Origin: Spinacia oleracea
Taxonomy: Eukaryota > Streptophyta > Magnoliopsida > Caryophyllales > Amaranthaceae
Assembly (NCBI RefSeq): GCF_020520425.1
Contig: NC_079491.1
Span: forward strand, 8,791,143 to 8,855,142
Direction: 5' to 3'
DNA length: 64,000 nucleotides
A program made the translations under genes and the position numbers. Positions 23,825 to 37,919 of the stretch are shown one piece after another; within the stretch, counting starts at the first letter, position 1, and every line of letters begins with the position of its first letter. The notes beneath the pieces were generated by a model, which saw only the letters and a program-made list of their open reading frames with translations, had not been told where the DNA came from and did not search any database.

Positions 23825-24097
23825 CTCCCTCAATTTTTGTTCTTGTACCCATTTACTATAGACTCTTGTGTTTGAGGACTGGTGAGTGGGGGTAAGAAAA
23901 AGGTGGAAAAAGTTAGGGAGATGTAATTAATTAATGGTAATAGTGGTAAAGTAGGAGAGAGATGATGAAAAAGTGTAATTATTATGGGGAAAGGGTAAGT
24001 TGGTACTTTTTTTTGGCAAAAGTAGAATAAAGTTGACATTGGTAGAACAAACAACCACCTCTTTGGAAAGTGGGTACATAAAAGAAAACGGAGGGAG
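23825..24097. mobile_element. Stowaway MITE, 273 bp
   Basis: CTCCCTCAATTTTTGTTCTTGTACCCA at the left is the inverted counterpart, with a few mismatches, of the right end that reads TGGGTACATAAAAGAAAAC then GGAGGGAG. TA flanks both ends (23823-23824, 24098-24099). It has no coding capacity, and its length and ends fit the Stowaway class. Confidence 0.85.
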
Positions 24098-24601
24098 TAT
24101 TTTTTTTCATTTTACGCGTCTCATGTTTTCACTTTACAACAAAATATTATAGGTGATTTTAGACAGAAGAACTTTTCTGAATTATATTATACTTGACTGT
24201 AAAATCTCTTTTGTAAAGGGTTTGAATCATACTTAACTTTACTTTTATAGTTTTCTTATTATATTTAACTTATTATGGTGATGTAATTGATTTTTTTAAA
24301 AGTAATTATCAGATTTTTTGTTAAATAAATAAGGAGTATTGAAATAAGTCCAAGGAAATAAGATGGTAAATATAATGAGGATAAAAAATCAATTTCAAAA
24401 GAGTGAACCAAACCATACATATTGGACATTGAATCCATTCCATTTCTAAACCAAGCGCCTTTATATTTGTATGGGGTTTAGAATTCTTTCCTCCTAGCCT
24501 CCTAGGTATGGATCTCCATACCATTCCATTCCAGTTTTATGAACCAAACGACCCCTTATTTTGTCGAAGATGGTATCTTCTTAACTTGCTTTCTTTTGCA
24601 G

Positions 24602-27600
24602 TTGTACAAGAGATCTGGCCAGTTAGAACGCGCTATTATAATCTTGGAGGGCTACCTTATCAAGCATCCTTCTGACGCTGATCTAACTGTGGTTGATACG
24701 TTGGCTTTATTCTTCGTAGAAAGCAATTCATATACTAAAGCTCTTCAGCACATTGAGCATGCAAAGAAGGACTGTCGTTTAGTGGAAGAGTTTCCTTTAT
24801 GTCTGAGAGTAAAAGAAGGAATTTGCCATGCTCATCTTGGGAATATGGAGAAAGCAGAGGTATGTTTATTTATAAATACTGCAAGCATTAGGTTATGAAC
24901 ATAGGTGTATCTGCTTTCTGGCTGCTTGAATGCTTAGCTACGTCTAAAGATCTACTAGTGCGTTCTTCTCTGATATGTATGCTGTACAGCTGTAGTGTGC
25001 CTTTGATTCTCTTCATTGCACACTTTTAACGAATAACTCTGGAGGACTCCTTTTGGATTGTCATTGAGCCATTGAGTCTTGGACCCTTGAACACCTATGA
25101 GGGAAGTATTTTGTTTCAGAGATGGATAATATTTACTGGCTTAATCCTTTTGGGCTACTTTTAGGTGTATGTGGTGGGAGAGAATTAATAGTTACTTTCT
25201 TGGGGAATTCCTGTTCTGAACTATGTATTTGATCGCAGATTCCCTACTTGGTTCTTTTCACAATTTGACTACTTGGGTTTTAGGGATTGATGGACTCAAT
25301 GTGCCAATTGCCAAGGAGTGTCTTATCTGACCCGATTTTTTAAAATTTTGGAAGTTCTGTTGTATTAGAATTTATAATGGTGAATCCTATGGATGAACCA
25401 ATAATTTGATTGTTTCAAATGCTGCGCGTCTTAGTAGTTAGTAGACTAGAATAAGAAAGCTGAAAATAACGGTATAAAACAGAAGTTCTCCATAGGAAAT
25501 TTTGCCACTTTGGTATTGCAAGTGTCCTCAAATAAACAAAGTCATTGCTGAGCAAGGATATATATTTTTTTTTAATTTTTTTTTAAAAAGTACATTTTAT
25601 TGCAAGGAAGATCTTTAAAGGCTTCTAAATATTAGTGACACACTGACACTTACAATGTATTTTTTCAGTGGTTATATGGTAAATTGGTAATCAACTATTG
25701 GATATTTGGATCAGAGATGGATGGTCTATTGTTGAACTATTTTGGTTTTTTAATACGGAGTATGCAAAAATCAAGAATTATAGCGTCATGAGCCACTTCT
25801 AAATACGAAGTAGTTGAAGATGGTTGCTGATTTTCTGTTTTACTTTATTTTGCTGTTATTTCATTGAGTAGACTTCCTTGTTATAGATTATCCTGACAGG
25901 ACATTCTTTTATTTTTCCTTTGACCCCAGTTAAAATTCACGAATCCACCACTACTTCTAACGTATCACTTGGGTTACTTGTAACTAGTGTTTATGCGTAT
26001 GATGCGTGCATGCCATTTAATATGAAAAACTGAAAAGATAAATAATTGTGTAGATGATTTATTTATTTTTGGTTTGAAATGATCTTTCCAAAGATACATG
26101 ATGTTTTTTTTCCATTTAATTTTTTTTTAAACCTTAATAAGGGTATAATAGAAATTTCAAAAAGGGACACCAAGTCCTCAAGAGTTAGCTTATAATAGAG
26201 ATACTTGAATTGAATTGGAGAAACGTCGTATATTCTACTTTTTCTATTTTTCTCTCTCTTATGATCTTACTTTAATCTAAAATGAGTTATTAATCAGGGG
26301 AAGTTCAGGTTATGGGTCACTAGTATCTTGGCTGGCAGCAATCTTTCCCTATTCTTCCTTTTAGAATTTATTGCTCATTTCTCTACACAGTTTCCAGTCA
26401 CAAGATCGTTGTCCAATTACCGTCATTCTACATCCCGCAGATTAGATCACGGACACATGTGTACAATGTTCACCGTGCACCAAAAGAACACGTGCATATT
26501 TGAAAGAACAAGACTTTATGATAGTTGAACACGAGATAGTTTTCTTATGTCGTTACAAGATTAAAATTAACATATCCCTTGTTCTTTACATATGTACAAT
26601 GAGCATCGTGCACATGTGTCCGCAGTCCATGCTTATCTTGTTTCCTCTCTAGTGACATGATAAGAGGCTCCAACTGGCAGATGACCTGATGTTGCCGATT
26701 CTTTTGAGTGTTGGATTGTAGTATTCCTTTTCTGCTTTCGATTTTAGAAAATCACACACAATGTGCATATATTCAGAGGAGTACGGCCTTTTGTGGAATG
26801 TTTAGGATCTCCAGTTCTCCACACTGTTGAAGTTCCTTATGTTGAGGTGTTGAGCCTTTGAATTTCATATCTGTTCTCCAGTGAAACCCAAATACACAAT
26901 GGTGGAAAAGAAGAAGGGTCCATTACTCCATTTTCAAGACAGGAGAATCCTTTTATCAGTTACCTATCTATTTCACTCTAAGCTTCTTATGTAGCTCTTG
27001 TGTGGGCAACTTTTTTTTTTCTAGAGATTGCATTTCACGGAGACACAAGTTTCCAATAAATCATGCTTATTTCATGACTTGGAGATCTTACGTAATGATT
27101 TAAATGATATTATTGGATTATTTTCCCACTAAATCCTTCCAATGGTGTACAGATTTGTTTCACTCTTCTGCAAAGGGAAAATGCGGAACAGCAGATGGTC
27201 TATACAATGGCAGTGGCAAACTCATTTGTGAATCTGCACCAACACAAGATGGCATTGAAGTACTACCTGATGTTAGAGGGCTGTGTCTAAAAAAATGTAT
27301 GATTACTTACTACTATCCCCGGAGTTTACCGTCATCGCTGTCTAAAATTTTCTTCTTTTATTTTGCTTGTGCTAGCCGGCTTAGTTGTGTTATTATATTT
27401 ATAATTTATAATATTATTAAAACTCAATGGCAAGTCATGCCGTCCAACACGTGTTGCTCCATGTCATGTCATGCAGTGTCTACTACAATTATCTCTTCAC
27501 ATTTTTTTTAAAAAAAGTCTCTGACAAGATTTGAACCCATAACCTATGAAATCATTTATTTTACAAATACAAGAAAAATTAAAATGCATCGAAACAATGG

Positions 27601-30600
27601 AAAACTATGCAGATCAGTTAAATTAATTTTAGTTCTCATGATCTCATCAAACCGTTATATCTTCAGCTCATCGAAAATTTAAAAATATGTCAACAATTTT
27701 GTCAGTTAAATTAATTTTAGTTTTCTTCAAACCATTAATCTTATATTATCTGCAATAACTTGGGACATCCTCGGGCCAATACCTAGTTCTTATTTATGTG
27801 CCAAATGTCAAACTTAGCTATTTTAATGAGAAGTCTCAATGTTTTTAGTTCAAAATGAAGTGTAAGAGCCAAAAAAAAAAAAAAGGGTAAGAGCCCATAA
27901 CTATATTAGAGTGTCGAGGGTCCAAGATGGGTACTTGAGGTGAACTGAAGACTCTCAGTGATATAGGCTTTGAGCTATACATACATGATACATCTGGTTT
28001 CCTGCAATCCTGCCCCAACTTGAGTGAGAGACTGGTTAGAGGGTATTGGAGTAATGATGTATGCTTAGTTGATTATAGTAAGTAGTATATTCCCATGAGT
28101 TTCTTGAGGGTAAGTGGGCCATGTGTTTTGTATTTTATGACGTCGTAGCCTAATCGAAGTATTATAAACGTAAGAAATTAATAGGTTGTATTATGCACTT
28201 AGATAAGTAGCAAATAATGGAGGGACTTGTGCTTGTAGTCCAGTGGATCAAGATTTAGGAGGGGCCAAAGACTCAAAGTTCAACGAGCTTTGAATGTTGA
28301 TAATGGGAAATGAAACATACAAAAGGCTGTTTAAAGGTAAAGCAAGTTTGTGTCATTATCTTTAAAGTGCCAAAACAATGTTGGAGTTGTACCTTATTAC
28401 GAAATCCTCGAGAGCTACATGAGATGCGAAATTTTATTTTTTATAATTTGCTTGGCTAATTCTATACTTTAGCTTTTCCAAGATTATTGCGTTTCATTTT
28501 GTTAGGAACCAGTAAGTTTGAAAATCGCTCACTGCTACTCGGTATTGAAAAAGGCTGCTTCAGCTATCCAGTTCTTTTACAAAGGTTTGCAACTTTTCTG
28601 AAACTCTTTTCCTACATATCTTTAAGCTTATAGCCTTGTAGGCATGAATTTAATCAATATAGTGCCTAGTTTTAAGAACTGGACCAATCTGTTTCACAAC
28701 TTGAGTCGAATTGAGCTAATCGTATTACACACTGTCATTAGTGCAAATCTAATCAACCCTAATTTCTTTGTTAGATTAATTTGAGATTTTGGAACTCGGT
28801 TTCAATAACCGTGTCATATTTGAGTCAATGTTTGAATCGTTTGAAACAAGTTGGGATGAATTAGGTGCCAGGATTTCCTCTGATCTTGTCGATAATAGTT
28901 GGGTTAAACCGAGTTTATTTTTTTTCGTAGAGCAGAGCTAAATAGCTAATAACAGCTTGAGTTGAATCGAGCTTTTAGTTTCTATTGGTGTCGGATCAAT
29001 GAAACTCATGTAAGTTTCAGATTTTTAGCGGCTTAGGTCAATGATAGGACCGGCTTGGATCAGGTTTGGGATTTTCTTGGGTTTGGTCAGTAATAGGTGG
29101 GTTACGTCAATAATAGGTTAAGTTGAATAGAGTTTCGGTTCTTCTTGGTTAGGTGCGATTTAGATTTTTGTATCCAATAATACTGAATTTTTGGGTGTTT
29201 GGTAAATGGTTGGGTTTGGTTCAATTTCGAGTTGACCAATTTCTCAGGTTTTATCAGGTTGGGTTATTCTTGATTTCAGGTAGGTTTCTCATGTCGAGTC
29301 AGCTTCAGTTCTATCAGAAAGTATGTCAACCTTCAACTTGACAATCTTGCCACCACCTTAACAAATTAGTCTTTTAAATCTGAAAGAGAGACGCAGTCTT
29401 ACCTTCAACTTCGACCTTATTGAATAGGATGATGGAGAAACAATCAGAATTCACCAAATCAATCAAGTTAGCACCAAGTTTGGAACTCTATGAGCAATTC
29501 ATTAGTACAAAAATGTTCACAATCATAATTTCAGGAGTAAAAAACGCAAAACTATTCATACCCACCTAATTTAATTTGTAATGGTGATGAGTGATATTTT
29601 TTCCCCCTTCATTACTGTAAGTCTAGAACTATCCAAAACACTGATTGAAAAAGAAATTACAAATGAAATATTTTAAGATTTACACTAAACTACATGCATT
29701 ATGCCCTAATGAATATCTGCGTCAGTTCAAAATGTTTTTGAGCTGTTATTGACTAGACCTAAGGAAAACCCGGAACTTAGTTTGAAGCTTACAGTGACTA
29801 GGCAACAATGACCGCATTGTAAAGATCGCAATCAATCCAGTTCTAGCATTGTCACTCAATTTTAATGGTTTTTGAGCCTATGGACCGCGATATTAGGTTC
29901 CTACAGGCACAAGTCCATCTACATTACTTGCGACCATAGACAAGATTTGAAACCTACAAAGTACAAACTGTACGTCAAATTCACGGAGTAACTGTAACCT
30001 CTTGAGTGGTTGATCTTTGAATTGGAGTACTGGACTAACCACTTTTTTTGAGGTGATCACTGGTAAGTCTCAATGAGCGTCACACAAGATATTTTCTACA
30101 CTTGTACTAGTTTTCTTCTTCTTTGGGATCAGATTCAGTCCTTGTTTCCCTCTACAACAATGCCTTAAGTATTTCAACCCCATCTCCCCCTTGCAGGACA
30201 GGCTCTTATTTTTTCATGAAATGTTATTAACTAATATTGCGCCTATACCATTTCAATTTTGACACGGTAGATTTATATTCTTAGCCATCCTAAAACTAAT
30301 ATGCCAATTTCTAAATTTTGTAATTAAGCGTTGAGTTTCTATGTTACCTTGAGTGTGACATGGCAGAAATGTAAAATTTGAATAGTGGAATTAGTTATGG
30401 CATTTTAACTTAATTTCTTTAAAGATGATCCAAGTCAAATGCAGTCAATATTTAGGGACAGCTTGCTTATCAGTTTTGATTGTATTGTAGAGTTACAAGT
30501 TTAAAAGTCTCAATTTGTTAGACATTGCCTTGTATCTAAGATTCTACGGCATTGGTTGCAATATCCACCATTGAGACTGCTATGTCTAATGTGGAATTCT

Positions 30601-33600
30601 GTTTTAGCTAAGAGTGTCTTATGTTGTGATATTTGCAACTGGAATATATTGCTTGTTAGTAACTAGTCTCTCATTTCAGGATTACAAGCAAGTGAAGATG
30701 ATATTGATGCTTGTTTAACTCTGGCTTCTCTTCTCCTCGAGGAAAACAGAGAAGAAGAAGCGGTTGAATTGCTTTCGCCTCCACCTAACCCAGGTAGTGA
30801 TGTACCAGCATGTTGCACTGCTTTTCCTGATGAAAATTTTGGGGATCAGAGTTAGGTGACATCCTCTCATGTGAAATAATTCCCTTTTTCCAGTGTTATC
30901 AGAGGACATGCATGCAGATAGATCAGAACCTTGGTGGCTTAAGGTGAAAGTAAAGTTGAAATTATCTCATATTTATAGAACTAAAGGGATGCTTGAGGCC
31001 TTTGTTGAAGTGATCTACCCCATTGTCCATGAATCACTAACGATTCATTCGATGCATCCGAAGGTACTTTTCTCTGAAATAGTAGTTTCTGGAAGTTTCA
31101 TCTCTTGTTCATGCAACCATACAACTAGACACTCAAGTGTGCACTTGCTTGTATCCACACCTGTGGTCAATCATGCATGTATATCAGTATGCTAACATAC
31201 TTGCATAGTTGCATGACACATGCATCTATGTGGAAATTGTGTATATTTTTGAGGAAAGTTCTACACCTAATACTCTAATAGGCTAGTAATAAAATGCTGT
31301 GAGCTGATTTGTCTTTCCATGTTTATGTATGGTAAATTGTTTTTCTTTTCCTTTGCTATTGACATGCTAATTAAACATGAACAACCATCCCTTAGTGGGG
31401 ATAATACATAGGGCTTGGGAAGGTAAAGTTCTGTAAAATCTTATTCCAACTGGTTTTGGGATTAGTACACAGATTTTTTCTGAAACACTCGTTCGAGTCA
31501 GTTTTCATCATGCAAATTTTATTAATGATGGCCTTATTGGTTAAGTGCTTCTACTGAACATGGATGTGGTTGGAAAACTATAATATATTGACAAATTAAA
31601 TGAAAAAGCACGAAGCATAAAAAGAAGGAAATGATGACGGTTGACTAGAAATGTGAGGAACGGCGATTTGTTCCCCCCCTTGTACAGATTGATGTTGATT
31701 ATGAACATATGGTAAAGTCTAGACCTAGATAACACTCATAGCAGTGAGTGTGGAATTGTGAGGAAGTTTTTGTTCACTTGGTGTTTGAGTTAAAATTCAA
31801 AAAATAAGATTGTTTTGTGATATCAATCCTTTCCTATGGCCTTCCTTTCCTTGCCGCCATTTCCTGAATTCTGGCTGTGCTTCAGTTACCGAATAATACC
31901 TTGTCATAGATTGTTGCTACTGTTGTTAGTGAATAATATACCCCTTGCCGTAAGTATGCTTGATAGTTCTTCTATGAAACTGCTGGTTTTGTTTGCATTC
32001 ACAAAACTTGGTTAGGTTGTTTAGTTTTAGGATAAAAGAGAAAGGAGCAAGGGAGAGAAGGGAGGTTAAAAGTAGGGATGCTGCTTGCTGTGTGATCCTC
32101 TTGATTTAGTGATACCAAGATCGATGGTAGTTAATTGGTGTTCATTAGAAGAGGGAATGAGGGAAACGAGAACAGGGGTTGTGAATCTTTTGTCTTGTCC
32201 AATAGGTTAGGGAAATTTGGGCTCTCAATTCCTGATGAGATACGTTGACTAGGATTGTATTTAGGTTGGACTCATTTAACTAGGAGCTGTCTTGATCAGT
32301 CCATATATGAACATACAATTATATGTACATTTACCCTTGTGGCTGTGTTTTTGTGTGCATTGTTTGTTTGTTCATGTGAGTTTTTTATGGAATCCTAGAC
32401 AATTACCCATTACTTATACCAGGCTACCAGCAACTAAGAGATCTCAAGCAACTTTCACTTCCATTTTCTTTTTTATCAGGGCCATGATTTTGCTTCAGGT
32501 TTCTTTACACTCAGCCGGTAAATAACTAAATACAGACTTGTTGTAACCTCTTTATTGGTTATGCATAACTTTCGGCATAGCAGAGTACCTTATATCTATC
32601 TTTGTATTTGCCGGATGCTATGACTATTGTTGTCACACTATCTACCGATACGCATAACCACATCACATTATTTTTATAAACTATGTTGGCCTCTTTTCAA
32701 TGTGTTTTAGGCAAAACAGAGGAAAAAACTCTCAATGAATGACCTATCTGAGAGAGTTAAAGTTCTTGGTGAGAATCAAACTGATTCTGTCTTGGGGTAA
32801 TTTTAGAAGACCAGCTCCCAAAAATGAGTTGTAAGTAGTGCATCCATTGCTCTGAATCATACTGGAAATATTCTCTTCAACTCTGGTGAATATGAGGATT
32901 TACACTTCCATAACAATATTATATTCATATTTTATGTTTATGTTCTGCTTAAACATTTTTACGTCATCAGTGTGTTTACACTGACAGATTGTTTTCTGCT
33001 ACTATTCACCTACAATTTTCTGTTTGGGTAATTGAACCCTGTAGCTTTATATAGGATTGTAGAACATGATTCTTATTTTTATTCCCCCCCCCCCCCCTGC
33101 ATCTGTGGCACAGTGGCAGTGATGTATATATACTTATTCGGTATTTGTGCTCTCTATACTACGTGTTTGGTAGTTTCCTGCAATGTCTTCAAAGTTGAAG
33201 TTTGTGAATACAGATTAATTGGTGTAGGCCCTCAGAAAATTATTATTTGTATGAAAAGGAAAAATGAACTGCTCTTTCTTCTATGGTCGAATTACAGGTT
33301 GAAAGCTAATAAGGCTGCAAAGTTGCTTAAAAAGAGGGCAACATCTAAAGAAAAGAAGATATCTGCTGCTATGGCTGCTGGACATGATTTGGAAAGTAAT
33401 GATTCAGGAGATGAAGTTCCGGTAAAAATGAATTTCACCTTGGAACTTAAATCTCTCTTGGTGAGAAATTCTGTTTTTTTAATTACTCATTACACTTTTG
33501 TTTGGGATGTGTTCAGCAACAACCACTGAAGGAGCCTCCATTTCCCGATCTCTTCAAGGACGAGGAACATTATAACCTCATTTCAGATGTCAGTCTTTAT

Positions 33601-36600
33601 ATCGTGAGTTCGTGACTGTTTGACTAAGTTATATTTTTTATTTTGTTTTGATACCAGTGCTACTAGCCTACACACTTGCTAAACTTCATTTTCTTCAGTA
33701 CTTTCTAGGATGTTGTATACTTCATCTGTCTGAATACGCCTTTCTCGCTCTACATCATTGATTTTACTGCTCTCACAATGCCTGATTTAGACATATTAGG
33801 AAATACAATCTACGGGCAGTTAGTGAGTTACTGATAGTTAGTTAATTGACTTTGGGTTTCATTGACACATACCAGCTTATTTCGTAGGGTAGAATTAGCA
33901 ACCCCTTTAATATGCATTTTGCAGGCTTCTCTCCTAATCCCAATGTCTTCCTCTGTCCCATAATTACAAGGAAATATAGTTATGGATCTTGTTAGAGTTG
34001 TTTCAATATGTACTTTCTATATATCAACTTTTCTTTGCTCTTTATATTACCTAAATAAAGATATTGATTGTCAAAAGTGTGCAATGGACACCATAAAAAG
34101 GAAAACAGAATGATAATCAGTTTAATTTGTATAATTTGATGTTCTGACGTGTATGCTTTACTGATTTCTTTTTTATTAGTATGTCGTATTATTACAAATC
34201 GAGCTGTTTTGAATGGTACAAAAGTTATAACTTTATATATTATGTAGCAAAACTTGTGCTTAATTTAGGTATTGCAAATGTTCTAGCATTTTAATGTAAA
34301 TTAAACTCTATTTTGTTCATCCTATACTCTATATTTGTACTTCTAAAGAACTAAACTCTGTTTATATGTTTGTAAACTTTAATTTTGACATGGCATGCCT
34401 AGTTGGCGCTCTATGTTCCCTAAAACTTCACTTTTATGTATTTGGATAGATATCGTGATACTTATAATGGCTAGTTCTCATTTTCCAAGTTGATCCGTTG
34501 ATTGGCTGTTCATGTAATGAGTTCTTTTCTCCATCACTTTTTTCTATATTGTGAAGTTTATTGTATGTTTAGTTCTATTGCTCCACTTGTTTGCCTGAAC
34601 TAATCATCTCTGTGTTGTGTTAGTTATGCACAGCATTGACATCTTTAAGAAGGTATACTGAGGCCTTAGAACTTATAAAGCTCACATTGAAAATAACTTA
34701 TTGCCTGCTGAGAAAAAGGAGAAATTCCAGTCCCTAGGTGCTCGTAAGTGTTCAACCCAAAATGCAACTCTTCTCTTCACCTTGTCATGAAAAAGGAGAA
34801 ATTCCAGTCCCTCGGCCAAATATGGTGGACTTTTTTTTTAATCTTACGGAACATTTTATCCTCTTGCTTAGATATCATTTTACTTTACTATCGGGGGGGG
34901 GGGGGGGTATGCAGTCTTCTTTTTTTTGCCCGCACTAGAAGGGGAGGCTTCTCGGTTTGCTGTTTCTCATTATTATTGTTATTATTATCATTATTATTTT
35001 TAGAGTGATGGGAGAAGGTGAAAAGTCCAGGCAGCCTCAACTCCTAAGTTAATTGTACTGTTCCGCCTGTATCTATTTTTTTGTTGAATGTTGAAACTGG
35101 TTAACATTTGTGCATAATTCGTGTGCAATTTTATTTTCCATCTTATTATTGTTTTTCATCTGGCTTTAGATTAGAGAATCGGCTCTCAAAGCATAATAAG
35201 TTTCCTGCATCTGTGCATCATATGCGAGTTGAACAGAAGAATTTGGTGCCACCCATGATTATTTCTGGAAATCAGTTTACAATGACCAGTCAACACCAAG
35301 TAGCTGCGAGGGAATACTTGGAAGCCAGATTCCCCACTCACCAATCTCTGTGTCGGTACGTTTTATGTAATTGAATTTGAACCTGATTCATGTGAATGCT
35401 GATTTTCTCCATTCAACTGATGATTCTTCCTTCGCAGGGACGGCCTTGGTGAATTTATCCCTTGGACATAGACTTCAAAACAAGCATCAGTGTGTTGCAC
35501 AAGGCTTGACTTTCCTTTACAACAATTTGCGGCTTTCTGAAATTAGCCTGGTGAGCTTTTTTATGCATGCGAAGATATGTTGAGTTGAATACGACCACTT
35601 TCCTCTATCTGATCATTCCCTTACTCATGGTACATAGTCATTCTTCTGTTAGATATTGTATTTTGGTAAACTGCATATTGAGGTGAAACTGTGAAAGTAT
35701 TATTGTGGGAAATCTTGGTGTAGTCTGTCTTGCCACAAAAGTATAGAACCTCCTTCATGGTGAGACCAAAATCTAACGATCCAAAGCTATGGAAGTCTAT
35801 AGTCTTACATCATTTACACAGTTGCCTGAATATGTCTGTTCGTTATACCATCCTAATTCCTACTCCCTCATCTCATAATATTAGATGCATTAAATAATGT
35901 TATGTTTACATTTTAAGTTCTTATATTTCCTTACAAATTTATGGTCAAAATTGAGTGAAGTCAAATTGTAACAACTAAAATGAGATGCAGTAAGAAAAAA
36001 ACATAATTCCTGTCTTATGTTACTGAAACAGACAGTCTTTGGCAAGTCTTGAGAGAATCACCTGAACACGTCATGGACATTAACAAAACCTAAGATGAAC
36101 ACTTTTAGTCCATATTTGACACGAGTGATCACTACAAGTCTACAAACCATTGATTTAGACATGAATATGTGTATATATATGACCTTTCCAAATAACTAGC
36201 TCTTCTCCCCCCCTAAGTTTAGAGCTGAGTTGCTCTGTAGTACTCTTTTCATTCCTTATTATCCGACCCCTTAACAGTTTGTCAGTTTTTATTCCATATA
36301 TATCATACCAATGCAATATGTTTATCAGTTTGTAATACCAATAGAATAACCACCCTTTAATATGTGTACACAATCTTGAATGTCACCTATATTAGTTATG
36401 TGATAAACTGATAATATAGTACTAATCAAAGTCGAGCATGTTTTCAGGAAGCACTGTATAATGTAGCTCGTGCATACCACCACGTAGGACTTGTCACATT
36501 AGCAACTACTTACTACGAGAAGGTCCTCGCAATTCCCCAAGAGGACTGTCCCTTACCAGAACTTATGAAAGATCCCACAAAAGGTCTAAAATCCGGCTAT

Positions 36601-36705
36601 TGTGACCTTCTGAGAGAAGCGGCGTACAATTTGCACTTGATCTACGAAAGAAGCGGATCGGTTGATCTGTCTAGGCAAATGTTGAGGGATTATTGCACCC
36701 TGTGA
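24602..36705 (+). pseudogene. GTF3C3: TFIIIC subunit GTF3C3 (tau131-like TPR), 5'-truncated and frameshifted
   Basis: Exons matching the C-terminal half of plant GTF3C3 lie in order: 24602-24859, 27153-27284, 28506-28584, 30680-30793, 30894-31063, 32711-32830, 33298-33421, 33517-33588, 34624-34743, 35170-35354, 35438-35550 and 36448-36705 (TGA). GTF3C3 is a TPR scaffold of TFIIIC, which recruits RNA polymerase III to tRNA genes. Telling blocks are LERAIIILEGYLIKHP, SERVKVLGENQTDSV, VPPMIISGNQFTM and EALYNVARAYHHVGLVTLA. There are three frame breaks. One extra base sits at GGGG 32794-32797. One base is missing near 34690. About 14 bases are missing after EYLEA at 35330. The exon expected between 34743 and 35170 was not found, nor the N-terminal half upstream. 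Splice sites are mostly kept, so decay is recent. Long introns hold no gene I recognise. Confidence 0.8.
33084..34907. repeat. Homopolymer C14 (33084) and G15 (34893) tracts
   Basis: A run of 14 C at 33084-33097 and a run of 15 G at 34893-34907 lie in introns of the GTF3C3 pseudogene. Such tracts are prone to sequencing error, so their lengths are uncertain. Confidence 0.8.
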
Positions 36706-37129
36706 GATCTATTCTATCCTCACTGGTAAACTCTTCCTTATTTAGTTCATGTTCATATGAATGTCTGTGCTTTAGATGAAGCGGGGAGAATGAGATCCAT
36801 CACAGCCCTTTGTGTAGTTATTTAACTATTAGTATTAATGATGAGTTTAAAAAGTAATTTTCGTGGAAATTTTTGCAATGTTGATAGCAATATATTTTCC
36901 TCTTAGAAGTAGGATTAAATAATATGTTTAAATAGATTATGACATATTAGGTTAGTTCCTAATCGGATTATAATTAGGACTACAGTTGTAACCCCTATAA
37001 ATATTGATTAATGAAACACACTACAATCAAATAGGTCTTCACTTTCTTTCTCTTGTTGTTTATCAATCCTCTAGGGTTTTTGTTTTCTTCTCGTTCTTGT
37101 TTTTCTTTCTCCTCAAGTAAAACACAACA
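36706..37129. promoter_or_regulatory. Upstream region of the SKP1-like pseudogene, TATA at 36996
   Basis: Contains the end of the GTF3C3 transcript region. A good TATA box, TATAAATA, lies at 36996-37003, about 130 bp before the SKP1-like ATG. A CT-rich leader (CTTTCTTTCTCTTG and similar) follows it. Promoter assignment is by sequence likeness only. Confidence 0.45.
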
Positions 37130-37545
37130 ATGGAAGCTACATCATCGAAGAAGGTGATCCTGAAATCATCCGACAAAGAGGAACTCAACATCTACGAGAA
37201 AGTCGTGCACGTAATTGAAGATGATAACTACACGTCGATTATTCCTCTGCTGAATGTGGTCACCAGCATGATCTTGTCAAATGTGATTGAGTACTGTAAG
37301 AAGCATGTTTACTCTGCTACTGATGATGATGAAGATGAAGGAGTTAAAGTTGAGCAAGATGATACAATCTTCGATCTCATGTTGGTTGCTGGATATCAAG
37401 AGTCTGTTGGACTCGACCTTCCAAACTGTCGCCGATTTGATCAAAGGTTTTGAAAAGCCGAAAGACATTCAATATCGAGAACGACTCCACCCCCGAGGAG
37501 GAAGAGGAGATTAGGAGTAAAGAACGTTACGTTACTGCAACCTAG
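37130..37545 (+). pseudogene. SKP1-like protein (ASK) pseudogene
   Basis: The ATG at 37130 opens MEATSSKKVILKSSDKEE, the start of SKP1, the adaptor that links F-box proteins to CUL1 in SCF ubiquitin ligases. IEDD, IEYCKKHV and a DDDEDE acidic loop follow. A deletion of about eight residues removes the conserved ESQTIKHM region. After FDLMLVAGYQ the frame shifts; SLLDSTFQTVADLIKGF continues in another frame. A second shift moves to a third frame that reads FNIENDSTPEEEEEI and ends at TAG 37543-37545. There are no introns. Two frameshifts make a full SKP1 impossible. A truncated 107-residue product (37130-37453) is the most it could encode. Confidence 0.82.
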
Positions 37546-37919
37546 CTTCTCTACAATGTCTGTATATGTAGTAGGACTCACTTTGTAATTATGAATTATT
37601 ACTAGTAATTACACTAAAAATCGAAATATTTTGTGCATTCGGCTTGTTTAGTACTTGCTTGTTAAAGGATAACTATGCCGGTTTTGCTACTAATGATATC
37701 GTTATCTTAATACCTAAGGCCCTAAGCTAGTATTTAATTTCCACACTTTAGGAATATTTTCTGATGTATGTTACACACACAAGTAGTACTATGGTACACA
37801 TATTATAGGACAGAAGATTAGGCTTATTAATTATATTCAAAGGAATTTATCTATTTAATTATTTTTTAAAATATGTGCTATTGCGCATAATTAAAAACTA
37901 GTCGTAATATTGAAAAATT

